DNA of 64,000 nt from Tenggerimyces flavus (lineage in GTDB: Bacteria > Actinomycetota > Actinomycetes > Propionibacteriales > Actinopolymorphaceae): the NCBI RefSeq assembly GCF_016907715.1, contig NZ_JAFBCM010000001.1:558001-622000 (forward strand). Reading direction: 5' to 3'. A program made the position numbers and the translations under genes. Of this stretch, positions 8,611 to 16,360 are shown piece by piece (position 1 is the first letter of the stretch; the number at the start of each line of letters is the position of its first letter). A model generated the notes under the pieces. The model saw only the letters and a program-made list of their open reading frames with translations, was not told the DNA's origin and did not search any database.

Positions 8611-9390
8611 ATGGCCAAGCGCATCGATGTCTCCGGACTGAACATCTTCTATGGCTCGTTCAAGGCCGTCGAGGACGTGTCGATGACCATCGAACCGCGA
8701 TCGGTGACGGCTTTCATCGGCCCGTCCGGCTGCGGCAAGTCCACGTTCCTGCGCGCGCTGAACCGGATGCACGAGGTGCTCCCGGGCGCGCGCGTGGAGG
8801 GCAAGGTCGCGATGGACGGACAGGACCTGTACGGCTCGGGCGTCGACCCGGTGCAGGTGCGCCGCGAGATCGGCATGGTCTTCCAGCGGCCCAACCCGTT
8901 CCCGACGATGTCGATCGCCGAGAACGTGCTGGCCGGCATGCGCCTGAACAACAAGCGCATGAACAAGAAGGCGGCCACCGAGATCGTCGAGCGCTCCCTG
9001 CGCGGCGCGAACCTGTGGAACGAGGTCAAGGACCGCCTCGAGCGGCCGGGATCGGGTCTGTCGGGTGGTCAGCAGCAGCGCCTCTGCATCGCCCGCGCGA
9101 TCGCGGTCGAACCCCAGGTGCTGCTGATGGACGAGCCCTGCTCCGCACTGGACCCGATCTCGACGCTGGCGATCGAGGACCTGATCGCCGAGCTGAAGGA
9201 GCAGTACACGATCGTCATCGTGACGCACAACATGCAGCAGGCTGCGCGAGTCTCGGACGCGACCGGCTTCTTCAACCTGGCCGCGCAGGGCAAGCCGGGG
9301 CGGTTGATCGAGATGGACAGTACGCAGAAGATCTTCAGCAACCCGAGCGAGAAGTCGACCGAGGACTACATCACCGGCCGCTTCGGCTGA
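8611..9390 (+). CDS. pstB: Phosphate ABC transporter ATP-binding protein PstB
   Basis: The 259-residue ATPase has all ABC motifs: Walker [11 protein letters not shown]-loop FQRPNPFP, signature LSGGQQQR, Walker [13 protein letters not shown] and the switch histidine in VTHNMQQA. Length and the GTLTRFNRMHE-like region ([18 protein letters not shown]) are those of PstB. It drives phosphate uptake through PstCA. It ends the operon; a long hairpin follows 12 bases after its stop. No phoU directly follows it, which is usual for actinomycetes. Confidence 0.97.
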   Translation: MAKRIDVSGLNIFYGSFKAVEDVSMTIEPRSVTAFIGPSGCGKSTFLRALNRMHEVLPGARVEGKVAMDGQDLYGSGVDPVQVRREIGMVFQRPNPFPTMSIAENVLAGMRLNNKRMNKKAATEIVERSLRGANLWNEVKDRLERPGSGLSGGQQQRLCIARAIAVEPQVLLMDEPCSALDPISTLAIEDLIAELKEQYTIVIVTHNMQQAARVSDATGFFNLAAQGKPGRLIEMDSTQKIFSNPSEKSTEDYITGRFG

Positions 9391-9402
9391 CCGCCCTTTT
9401 TG

Positions 9403-9453
9403 GGATGAAGGGCACCTTCATCCAAACCTATTGGATGAAGGTGCCCTTCATCC
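9403..9453. terminator. Double hairpin after pstB (GAAGGGCACCTTC repeat family, member A)
   Basis: Two 21-base units (9403-9423 and 9433-9453) are exact reverse complements of each other and each is nearly self-complementary (arms GGATGAAG / CTTCATCC). They are separated by the 9-base spacer AAACCTATT. It lies just after pstB, so it probably ends the pst transcript. The same unit-spacer-unit plan recurs at 9995-10045 and 18351-18401. Confidence 0.7.
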
Positions 9454-9557
9454 AAGCGTGGCGAGGTCTGGTTGGGTCGGGGGCACCCTGGTCCGGACCT
9501 ATGGGACTGGGGTGCCCCTCACCCAAACTCTCGGGCGCGCCTGTCCGTGATCATGAA

Positions 9558-9610
9558 CGTGATCATGAAGGCGACTCTGCGTATACGACTGGTTTGGCTT
9601 CATGATCACG
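9558..9610. repeat. Inverted repeat, 13 bp perfect arms
   Basis: CGTGATCATGAAG (9558-9570) pairs with CTTCATGATCACG (9598-9610) across a 27-base loop. A partial third copy of GTGATCATGAA lies just before it, at 9547-9557. It sits between the pst terminator and the long repeat LR1. No function is evident. Confidence 0.6.
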
Positions 9611-9648
9611 CATCACGGGCGGGATGTGGGTGGCGAAGCTCTTCTGGG

Positions 9649-10045
9649 TCTGGTGCTGTCTTGGTGCGGTGTTCCTTTGAGAGCTGTTCGGGAGTTTGGT
9701 GCTCTCGGGGACTGTGGCGGCGGTCGATTGTGGTGGCCGGTCCGAGGCGCGTCAAGGGCGCCTCCCAGGGGGCGCTTCGCGCAGACGGAGAGATGCGTCG
9801 CTTCGCGATCTTCGACCCTTGACTCGCCCCGGCCCGGCCACCTGTTTTTCACGCGCCGCCCCTGCCCCCCGGAACAGGTGTCCCGGGGGAGGTTCCTTGT
9901 TGCGTGGGTTTGTTGCCGTCCTCGCGTCGCTTGTTGGCTTCCCCCGGTCTCTTGTGGCTCGGATGAAGCCGGGTGGTTCCGTTCCCGCTGTTTTGAATGA
10001 AGGGCACCTTCATTCAATAGGTTCGAATGAAGGTGCCCTTCATAA
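9649..10045 (+). repeat. Dispersed non-coding repeat LR, copy 1 (~400 bp)
   Basis: This stretch matches 18351-18751 read on the other strand over about 400 bases, with long identical blocks (for example the region around ACCTGTT...AACAGGT and the block running to the terminal hairpin). Differences include a one-base indel in a T run, which breaks any shared reading frame, so it is unlikely to be coding. Features: a TTTGGTGCTCTC-like motif twice at the left end, an internal inverted repeat ACCTGTT/AACAGGT, and the GAAGGGCACCTTC double hairpin at the right end. No transposase, target duplication or tRNA is present. It fills the space between convergent pstB and the TetR gene. Confidence 0.7.
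9995..10045. terminator. Double hairpin (member B), right end of LR copy 1
   Basis: The 21-base unit at 9995-10015 is followed by the spacer AATAGGTTC and an inverted unit from 10025. The plan is the same as after pstB, but in the opposite orientation. It lies 14 bases past the stop of the minus-strand TetR gene and could end its transcript. Confidence 0.6.
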
Positions 10046-10058
10046 ACACCTGGCTGGG

Positions 10059-10622
10059 TCAGCCGAGGCGGAGGGGGGTGAGGTCGATGAGGTCGGCGAA
10101 CTCCTCCGCCGCTGCGTCGACCCTCGCCGGGTCGGTCGCCACTAGGCGGTCCAGGGCCAGGCCGTCGAACGTGCCCAAGATCAGGTCGGTCACCGCTCCA
10201 GCTCGATCCGGCGGTACGCCGAAGGCCACCAGGCCGGTGCGCACTCCCTCGCGCCACTGGCCGCGGAGCGCTTCCGGTGCGGTGCCGAAGCGGTCCGGCT
10301 CCTGCGCTGCCAGTACGCACGTCTCCACGTAAAGCCGCGTCACCTGCCGCCCCACCGGTCCGATCACGCCCGACCACACGTGCCGGACCATGTCGCCGAG
10401 CGTGCGCACGTCCGGCCCCGGCGGCCCGAGAGCCGCGCCCAGCTGCGTCTGGGCAAGCGACAAAACGGCGCTGACCAGGCGTTCCTTGCTCCCAAAGTGG
10501 TAAATCAGCATCCGATCGCTGGTCCCGAGCGCCGCGGCCAACGGGCGGAGTGAGAGGCCGACCAGGCCGTGCTCGAGGACGTACTCCAGCGCCTGGGCGG
10601 TAAGCGACTCACGGCGATCCAT
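10059..10622 (-). CDS. TetR-family transcriptional regulator
   Basis: The 187-residue protein has a TetR helix-turn-helix at residues ~22-50 (LSLRPLAAALGTSDRMLIYHF) and a helical ligand domain. It is divergent from a membrane-anchored alpha/beta hydrolase. The 62-base space between them holds two copies of a GTAGCNNNNGCTAC palindrome, the obvious operator pair. It therefore probably represses both itself and the hydrolase. The inducer is unknown. Confidence 0.9.
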   Translation of the reverse strand: MDRRESLTAQALEYVLEHGLVGLSLRPLAAALGTSDRMLIYHFGSKERLVSAVLSLAQTQLGAALGPPGPDVRTLGDMVRHVWSGVIGPVGRQVTRLYVETCVLAAQEPDRFGTAPEALRGQWREGVRTGLVAFGVPPDRAGAVTDLILGTFDGLALDRLVATDPARVDAAAEEFADLIDLTPLRLG

Positions 10623-10631
10623 CGGCGCACC

Positions 10632-10665
10632 GTAGCAGCTGCTACAGTCATGTAGCAGTCGCTAC
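10632..10665. promoter_or_regulatory. Tandem TetR operators between the regulator and the hydrolase
   Basis: GTAGCAGCTGCTAC (10632-10645) and GTAGCAGTCGCTAC (10652-10665) are perfect-armed 14-base palindromes with centres 20 bases apart, about two helical turns, on one face of the DNA. Such spacing suits two TetR dimers. Confidence 0.75.
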
Positions 10666-10684
10666 ATCAAGGGGAGGGACACCG

Positions 10685-12061
10685 ATGAGACGACTCGCCA
10701 TAGCCGCGGCGGTGGTCATCGCCTGGGGAGCCGCGACCGGGCTGCTGATGCCGCGCGGCCCGCTCACCACCACGCAGGCACTCGCCAGCATCGCGGTCAG
10801 CCTGCTCGTCGGCATCGCGGCCGGACACCTGACCAGGACCAAGTGGGCGATGCCGGCGGCCCCAGCGGTCTTCGCCCTCGCGACCGAGCTCGCCAGAGCA
10901 GGCGCCGGCGGGCCGACCGTCGACGCCCCGCATCTCAGTACGTTCGGCGTCCTCGCGTTCCTCGCCGGCCGCGGCGTGCACGGCCTGCTCGCCCTGCTGC
11001 CGATGGCCGTCGGAGCCGCGTACGGCGCCGGCATCACCCGCAAGCTCAAAGGCCGCATCGCCATCACCCTCCCCACCGCCGCTGTCCTGCTCGTCGCGGT
11101 CGGCGTCGCGATCCCCGCCAGCACGGCGAAGATCGAAGGCGGCATCGCCGAGCTCACCACGATCCAAAGCAAAGACCACCACCTCGGCCTGATGATCCGA
11201 GGCGCCAAGCCGACGAATCCCGTGCTGCTGTTCGTCCCCGGAGCCCCAGGCGCCGCCGAACGCGGTGCCGTACGCAAGCACCTGCAACCACTCGAGCGGG
11301 ACTTCGTCGTCGCCACCCTCGACCGGCGCGGCGGCGGCACCTCGTACCAGGCGATCGAGCCCACCGACACGCTCACGCTCGAGAACGAGGTCGCCAACAC
11401 CCTCGCCGCGGCCAACGCGCTCCGCCAGAAGTTCAAGCAGGACAAGGTTTTCCTCCTCGCCCACTCCGGCGGCACCGTCCCCGCGATCCTCGCCGCCCAG
11501 CAGCATCCCGAGCTGTTCCACGCGTACGTCGGCGTCGGCCAAGCGGTCGACCTCACCGAGGCCGACCAAGGCCAGTACGCGGAAGCACGGCTCAGGGGCG
11601 TCGGACCACCGCCGTACGACCACTTCTACGACTACGAACCCATGCTGCTCGCCGAGGCCGAGAAGCACGCCCAACCCGACCAGGGCGGCCTGATGTCCAG
11701 CCTCGCGGCCAAGGAGTACAGCCTGCTCGACAAGGCGCACGTCCTCGCCGGTCTGGTCGACGCGTACGACCTCTACTACCCACGTCTGCGCGACCTCGAC
11801 CTGCGCACCACCGTCAAGGCCCTGCGAGTCGACGTCTACTTCCTCGACGGAGCGAACGAGGTGCCATCCCGCAGCGAACTCATGCGGGAGTGGTACGCGA
11901 ATCTCCAAGCCCCACACAAAGAACACGTGATCGCCGCAGGCACAGGACACCGCTCGATGTTCGAACGCCCACAGGAGCTGGCGAAACTCCTCGCTAAGGC
12001 AAGAACAGCCGCGCCAAGAAGTAGCACAGAGCAGCCACCGCCGCCGACATCGGGATCGTGA
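10685..12061 (+). CDS. Membrane-anchored alpha/beta hydrolase
   Basis: The 458-residue protein has about four hydrophobic segments in its first 150 residues. An alpha/beta hydrolase domain follows: the oxyanion-type stretch LLFVPGAPGAAERGA, then the nucleophile elbow LLAHSGGT (GxSxG-like, Ser) and a late His in GTGHRSMF. The N-terminal membrane block is unusual for a hydrolase and suggests a membrane-facing substrate. AGGGGAGGG precedes ATG 10685. The tandem operators lie directly upstream, so it is the likely target of the divergent TetR. Its last 68 bases overlap the convergent pit gene. Confidence 0.8.
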   Translation: MRRLAIAAAVVIAWGAATGLLMPRGPLTTTQALASIAVSLLVGIAAGHLTRTKWAMPAAPAVFALATELARAGAGGPTVDAPHLSTFGVLAFLAGRGVHGLLALLPMAVGAAYGAGITRKLKGRIAITLPTAAVLLVAVGVAIPASTAKIEGGIAELTTIQSKDHHLGLMIRGAKPTNPVLLFVPGAPGAAERGAVRKHLQPLERDFVVATLDRRGGGTSYQAIEPTDTLTLENEVANTLAAANALRQKFKQDKVFLLAHSGGTVPAILAAQQHPELFHAYVGVGQAVDLTEADQGQYAEARLRGVGPPPYDHFYDYEPMLLAEAEKHAQPDQGGLMSSLAAKEYSLLDKAHVLAGLVDAYDLYYPRLRDLDLRTTVKALRVDVYFLDGANEVPSRSELMREWYANLQAPHKEHVIAAGTGHRSMFERPQELAKLLAKARTAAPRSSTEQPPPPTSGS

Positions 12062-12989
12062 GAATCCAAGCCAGCAAGATGTTTCCGGCCATCCCCCACC
12101 GCACCGCCGACAACCGCTGGGTCGCCCCCACGCCCATGATCGCCGCGCTGATCGTGTGCGTGGTCGACACCGGCGCGTGCAACCCGATCGCCATCACGTA
12201 CAGCACACCTGACGCCGTCATCTCCGCCGCCACCCCGCGCGAGGGGTCGAGCTTGATGACCTTTCGGCCCAACGTACGCATGATCCGCCACCCGCCGGAG
12301 TACGTACCCAGAGCGATCGCGCCCGCCGCGGCGAGCTTCACCCACAGCGGCACGTCCGACCCGGCGTGGTAGCCACCGACCACCAGCGCCAGAACGATCA
12401 CGCCCATCGTCTTCTGCGCGTCCTGCAGACCGTGCCCGAACGCCATCGCCGCCGCGGTCACCGCCTGCCCGGCCCGGAACCCCCGGTTGACCCGAGCCGG
12501 CGCGGCCCTACGGAAGATCCACAGGATCGCGAGCATCACCAGGTACGCGAGGACGAACCCGAGCAGCGGCGACAGGAACATCGGCAGGACGACCTTCTCG
12601 ACGATCACGTCCCAGTGCACGGTCGTCGCCGACGCGGCACCGGCTCCGATGAGCCCGCCGATCAGGGCGTGCGACGAGGACGAGGGGAGGCCGAGTCGCC
12701 AGGTGATGAGGTTCCACGTGATCGCGCCGATCAGGCCGGTCAGGACGACCGTCATGCCGTGCGCCGACTGGGCCGGCGTGATGATGCCGCTGCCGATCGT
12801 GGCGGCGACGCCCTCGGAGATGAGGGCGCCGGCGAGGTTCATGACGGCGGCCAGGATCAGTGCCGTACGCGGCGTCAGCGCGCGGGTCGAGACCGACGTG
12901 GCGATCGCGTTCGCCGCGTCGTGGAAGCCGTTCGTGTAGTCGAAGACCAGCGCGATCAGGACGACCGCAATGACGAGCGCGAGCTCCAT
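11994..12989 (-). CDS. pit: Inorganic phosphate transporter, Pit family
   Basis: The 331-residue protein has about ten hydrophobic segments and the duplicated PiT signatures: FDYTNGFHDAANAIATSVSTRAL at the N-terminus and AFGHGLQDAQKTMGVI plus GLHAPVSTTHTISAAIMG in the second half. Pit carriers move metal-phosphate with protons and work at high phosphate. It lies nine bases after a PhoU-like gene, the usual partner. Its 3' end overlaps the hydrolase gene on the other strand by 68 bases, which is uncommon but both frames are intact. Confidence 0.95.
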   Translation of the reverse strand: MELALVIAVVLIALVFDYTNGFHDAANAIATSVSTRALTPRTALILAAVMNLAGALISEGVAATIGSGIITPAQSAHGMTVVLTGLIGAITWNLITWRLGLPSSSSHALIGGLIGAGAASATTVHWDVIVEKVVLPMFLSPLLGFVLAYLVMLAILWIFRRAAPARVNRGFRAGQAVTAAAMAFGHGLQDAQKTMGVIVLALVVGGYHAGSDVPLWVKLAAAGAIALGTYSGGWRIMRTLGRKVIKLDPSRGVAAEMTASGVLYVMAIGLHAPVSTTHTISAAIMGVGATQRLSAVRWGMAGNILLAWILTIPMSAAVAALCYFLARLFLP

Positions 12990-12998
12990 CGGGTGAGC

Positions 12999-13616
12999 TC
13001 ACGACTCCTTGACGACGATCTGTTCGACGATGTTCGCGACGTGTTCGAACGCGTCGATCGCGTCCTCGAGCTGCTCGACGACGTCCCGGAGCTTCATCAC
13101 CTGGAGGGCGTCGTAGCTGCCGTTGAACAGCTTGGCCAGCATCTTGCGGTAGAGCTGGTCGCCGACGTTCTCCAGCCGGTTGATCTCGATCCAGTAGTCC
13201 TCGAGGTCGCGCATCGCCCGCAGCCGCGGCATCGTCTCCGCGGTGAGATCGGCCTGGCGTTGGAGGACGTCCACCATGTCCTCGATGCCCTCGGGCAGGC
13301 CGTCGAGCTCGTACAGCAGGACGTAGTCGACCGCCGCTTCCATCGCGTCCATGACGTCGTCGAGCGAGGACGCCAGCCGGTAGATGTCCTCGCGGTCGAA
13401 CGGGGTGACGAACGTCGAGTTGACTCGTCTGACGATCGCGTGGGTGGCCTCGTCGCCGCGGTGCTCGGCGTCCTTCATCTGGCGCGCGATCGCCGCCCGG
13501 TCGCTGCCGTCGACCAGCATCTCGGCGAGCAGGCGGGATCCGTCGACCAGGTTGCCAGCGGACTGGGCGAACAGGTCGTAGAAGGTCGTGTCCACCGGGG
13601 TGAAACGCAAGCGCAC
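12999..13616 (-). CDS. PhoU-like (DUF47) accessory protein of the Pit transporter
   Basis: The 205-residue all-helical protein belongs to the DUF47 group of PhoU relatives (TIGR00153-like). It has the metal-binding EXXXD-type stretch KDAEHRGDEATHAIVRRVNSTFVTPFDREDIYRLASSLDDVMD typical of the group, here described from residues ~50-95. These proteins bind metal clusters and modulate Pit. The gene is directly upstream of pit with a 9-base gap, so they form one operon. A 16-base palindrome lies ~95 bases in front. Confidence 0.93.
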   Translation of the reverse strand: MRLRFTPVDTTFYDLFAQSAGNLVDGSRLLAEMLVDGSDRAAIARQMKDAEHRGDEATHAIVRRVNSTFVTPFDREDIYRLASSLDDVMDAMEAAVDYVLLYELDGLPEGIEDMVDVLQRQADLTAETMPRLRAMRDLEDYWIEINRLENVGDQLYRKMLAKLFNGSYDALQVMKLRDVVEQLEDAIDAFEHVANIVEQIVVKES

Positions 13617-13711
13617 GGCGAACTCCTGTCGAACGGCACCTGACGTGGGATGGACAGGCCAGGGCCATGTTAGGGGTTCGAGGTACGCGAACAGGGCGGC
13701 TCCCGCACGAA

Positions 13712-13727
13712 GTGTGACCGGTCACAC
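13712..13727. promoter_or_regulatory. Perfect 16-base palindrome upstream of the phoU-like/pit operon
   Basis: GTGTGACCGGTCACAC is fully self-complementary. It resembles a CRP-type site (TGTGA...TCACA), but the spacer is four bases instead of six. Its place before the PhoU-like gene makes an operator likely; the protein that binds it is unknown. Confidence 0.45.
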
Positions 13728-13791
13728 CGGGTGAGCGGCGTACGTGTCACGGTGCGCGAGGTGGCGACTACGAGCCGTTGTCGATGGGGGC

Positions 13792-13941
13792 CTAGTGCTG
13801 GCCGAGCCCCAGAACGGCGTCGATCTGCTCCTGGGAGAGCGGCTCGTCGCTCGACGACGCCGCGATGATCAGCTCGGTGCACAGCTCGATCTCGTCCAAC
13901 GCGACCAGGTCGTGCACGCGCGCGTCGGGGTGCTGAACCAC
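13792..13941 (-). CDS. Small conserved hypothetical protein (49 aa)
   Basis: The protein has an acidic helix, then LCTELIIAASSSDEPLSQEQIDAVLGL. This pattern is common among unnamed actinobacterial small proteins. GTG 13941 is preceded by AAGGAGGTG at ideal distance, which fixes the start; longer in-frame starts lack a site. No signal peptide or cysteine is present. It stands alone between DUF202 genes and the PhoU-like gene. Function unknown. Confidence 0.65.
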   Translation of the reverse strand: MVQHPDARVHDLVALDEIELCTELIIAASSSDEPLSQEQIDAVLGLGQH

Positions 13942-14133
13942 CCGAGCACCTCCTTCGCAAACCCGAGCGCGCCGACCCCCCGCCGGTACGAGCTCCCCAA
14001 TGCGTCCAGCGTAAGGACCGGGGGCGATTTTGGGCATGACCCGAACGAGTCATCTCCTTCTCCGCCCAACCGGTCATGCCGGCTGGTTCCGGGTGGCAAC
14101 CGCTTGCCAGACGTTGCCAGATTCAGTGAAAAT

Positions 14134-14454
14134 TCAGTACCTATATGTCGCGATTACGACTATATCGACCATTCCCACCAGGGCGACGAACGCCGTGAAG
14201 CCGAGCGCGAACGAGGGGCTAGCCAGCAGGCTGCCCGGACGCTGTCCGCGCAGCTTCCGGTACGTCCCACTGGTCACCAACCACAGCACGCCGGTCGCGG
14301 CGAGCACGGCGACACCCACCACGGCGGCCCACGTTCCCGACATTGACGCCGCCCTGATCAGCAGCGCTCCGTTGACAGCGAGGGCCAGCAGCGACCGGTT
14401 CCAGGCGAGCGCCGTGCGCTCGAGCTGCGCCCCCGACTCGACGGCCCCGGTCAT
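14134..14454 (-). CDS. DUF202 family membrane protein (second of a pair)
   Basis: The 106-residue protein has the DUF202 opening LERTALAWNRSLLALAVNGALL, then three hydrophobic segments. ATG 14454 overlaps the stop of the partner gene (ATGA). DUF202 proteins are small inner-membrane proteins related to the VTC1/YidH group. Paired genes are common, and a hetero-oligomer is likely. Function is unknown. Confidence 0.85.
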   Translation of the reverse strand: MTGAVESGAQLERTALAWNRSLLALAVNGALLIRAASMSGTWAAVVGVAVLAATGVLWLVTSGTYRKLRGQRPGSLLASPSFALGFTAFVALVGMVDIVVIATYRY

Positions 14455-14804
14455 CCCGCGACCACGAGATAGACTGCGGCGGCCGACACCAGCACGACCG
14501 CGACCGCGAGGCCGAGCGGCATGATCGTCGCGGGGAGTGCCCGGCTCTGCCGCATCGCGGCAACGTTCTGCCGCCAGCGCAGGTACGCGCCCACCGCCGC
14601 GATCACGCCTGCCACCGCGAGGACCGCGCCGACCAGGCGGCGCGCCCACTCCTCGTGCAGGGACGTGAGGAACTGCACCGCCGCGAGACCTGCCGCGTCC
14701 AGCGCCAGGGCTGTCCGCAGGTAGGCGAGGAACGTGCGCTCGTTCGCCAACGTGAAGCGGTAATCGGGCTCGGTGGAAGGGGATTCGTCAGCCACGGGAC
14801 CCAT
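14451..14804 (-). CDS. DUF202 family membrane protein (first of a pair)
   Basis: The 117-residue protein has DYRFTLANERTFLAYLRTALAL at the N-terminus, the DUF202 hallmark, and three membrane helices. It matches YidH-type proteins. In eukaryotes the related VTC1 domain belongs to the polyphosphate synthase complex, interesting beside phosphate genes, but a link here is only inferred. It overlaps the end of the TetR gene upstream by 17 bases, or by 8 if GTG 14795 is used. Confidence 0.88.
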   Translation of the reverse strand: MGPVADESPSTEPDYRFTLANERTFLAYLRTALALDAAGLAAVQFLTSLHEEWARRLVGAVLAVAGVIAAVGAYLRWRQNVAAMRQSRALPATIMPLGLAVAVVLVSAAAVYLVVAG

Positions 14805-15405
14805 CCTGCCGCTCGGCCATCCCGTCGATCAGCAGCCGCAGGCCGTACGCGTACGCGTCGTCGCTCGTCGGCGTCCCACCCTCGCGTACGGCGGCGACCA
14901 CCGTCGGGTACTCCTCCGCGAGCGCGGCGATCCGTTCCGGGCTGGGATCGTGCTCGCGCGACTGCTCGTCGAGCACGAATCCCGTGGTGTAGTGGCTGAT
15001 CGCCCCGATCGCGAGCATCGACGCGGCCGGCCCGAATCCGAAGGCGATCATGATCCTGAGCTCCTGCTCGAACTTCCGGCCGACGCTCGGCCCGGGGTTG
15101 CCGCCGACGATGACCCGCGCGCCGTCGCGCCGGCCCAGCAGGATCGACCGGTACAGGTGGGCGCGCCGGTTGAGCCACTCCTGCCAGGTCTCGCCCGCCC
15201 GCGGCGGCCCCAGGCTCGGCTCGAGCATCGCCCTGGACATCTCGTTGAGCAGCTCCTGCTTGTTGCGAAAGTGCCAGTACAGCGCGGGATTCTGTACGCC
15301 TAGCTTCGCCGCGAGCCGGCGCATCGACAGCGCGTCCAGCCCGACCTCGTCGAGCAGATCCAACGCGGCCTCGACCACCGACGCCCGCGTCAGATCCTTC
15401 TGCAT
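14788..15405 (-). CDS. TetR-family transcriptional regulator
   Basis: The 205-residue protein starts MQKDLTRASVVEAALDLLDE, with the helix-turn-helix at about residues 25-50 (LSMRRLAAKLGVQNPALYWHF), closely like class TetR(B). The C-terminal part resembles TetR_C. ATG 15405 is fixed by the first operator lying ten bases further upstream. It is divergent from an alpha/beta hydrolase and shares two palindromic operators with it. The DUF202 genes follow on the same strand and may be co-transcribed. Confidence 0.92.
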   Translation of the reverse strand: MQKDLTRASVVEAALDLLDEVGLDALSMRRLAAKLGVQNPALYWHFRNKQELLNEMSRAMLEPSLGPPRAGETWQEWLNRRAHLYRSILLGRRDGARVIVGGNPGPSVGRKFEQELRIMIAFGFGPAASMLAIGAISHYTTGFVLDEQSREHDPSPERIAALAEEYPTVVAAVREGGTPTSDDAYAYGLRLLIDGMAERQDGSRG

Positions 15406-15414
15406 GACACACGA

Positions 15415-15452
15415 CCTTAGCAGTGCTAAGGTCCTCCTTAGCGATGCTAAGG
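15415..15452. promoter_or_regulatory. Tandem TetR operators (CCTTAGCNNNGCTAAGG)
   Basis: CCTTAGCAGTGCTAAGG (15415-15431) and CCTTAGCGATGCTAAGG (15436-15452) are near-identical 17-base palindromes with centres 21 bases apart. They lie between the divergent TetR and hydrolase genes. The second overlaps the hydrolase ribosome site AAGGAGG, so binding would also cover the start of that mRNA. Confidence 0.85.
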
Positions 15453-15463
15453 AGGCGACGACG

Positions 15464-16264
15464 ATGCTGACCACGACGGCCGCGGACGGCACGGAGGTCC
15501 GGGCGTACGACGAGGGCGAGGGCCCGGCGATCCTCGTTCTCCATGCGGGCATGGACGACGGCACCCGCTGGGGACGGGTCGCCGGGCTCCTCGCGGACCG
15601 GTTCCGGGTCGTCCGGCTGATCCGCCGGCAGTATCGGCTCGACCTGCCTGGGCCGGTGACGATGGCCGAGGAGGTCGAGCACGTTCGCGCGATCGCCGCC
15701 CTGCTGGACGGGCCGGTGGTCGTGGTCGGGCACTCGTCCGGCGGCGTGCTCGCGCTCGAGTCGATGCTCGAGCTACCTTTCGCCGGCGCCGTGATCTACG
15801 AGGCGGCGTTGGAGATTCCGCCGGGCTCGTGGGCCGAGCCGGTCCGCGACGCGATGGCGGCGCTCGAACGCGGGAAGATCGGCAAGCCGATGGCGATCTT
15901 CCTCCGCGACGTCATCAAGCTGCCCGCTGCCGTGGCCGCGCTCTCGGGTGTCTATCTCGCGATCCGCCGGACGTACCGCGGGCTCGTGCCGCGGCAGATC
16001 TACGACGCCCGGGCCATCCATCTATTGGGCGGCCACCACGAGCGGTACTCCCGGATCACCGCACCGACCACCGTGCTCACCGGCGAGCGAAGCTCCCCGT
16101 ACATCGCCGGACTGGTCGCGGCCTGCCTGGAGGCGGTGCCGCACGCGGAGAAGGTCGTGCTGCCGAAACAAGGTCACGCGGCGAACCTGACGGCGCCGGA
16201 GCTGCTCGCCCGCGAGGTCGCGGCCGCGTGCGACCGGATCCGGTCACGCACGGTCGAAGGATGA
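15464..16264 (+). CDS. Alpha/beta hydrolase under TetR control
   Basis: The 266-residue protein has the alpha/beta hydrolase fold: an N-terminal sheet with ILVLHAGMDDGTRW, the nucleophile elbow VVGHSSGG at about residue 92, and the catalytic His in KQGHAANL near the end. No signal peptide is visible. ATG 15464 follows AAGGAGG by nine bases. It is the divergent partner of a TetR-like repressor, an arrangement seen for enzymes that detoxify the inducer. The substrate is unknown. Confidence 0.85.
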   Translation: MLTTTAADGTEVRAYDEGEGPAILVLHAGMDDGTRWGRVAGLLADRFRVVRLIRRQYRLDLPGPVTMAEEVEHVRAIAALLDGPVVVVGHSSGGVLALESMLELPFAGAVIYEAALEIPPGSWAEPVRDAMAALERGKIGKPMAIFLRDVIKLPAAVAALSGVYLAIRRTYRGLVPRQIYDARAIHLLGGHHERYSRITAPTTVLTGERSSPYIAGLVAACLEAVPHAEKVVLPKQGHAANLTAPELLAREVAAACDRIRSRTVEG

Positions 16265-16360
16265 TCACGTCCGATCACAGGGTTACAGTCGATCCCAGAG
16301 TCACTACAGACTGAAGACTGGCTTCGGACCGACTGCGACGAACCCTGGAGGGGGCGGCAT

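Noticed and set aside
6886-9228. 780-codon minus-strand open frame across pstC, pstA and pstB
   Set aside because: Antisense shadow of three well-defined transporter genes.
9696-10145. Open frame inside LR copy 1 (about 149 codons)
   Set aside because: A one-base indel relative to copy 2 breaks the shared frame, and it runs into the TetR gene on the other strand, so coding is unlikely.
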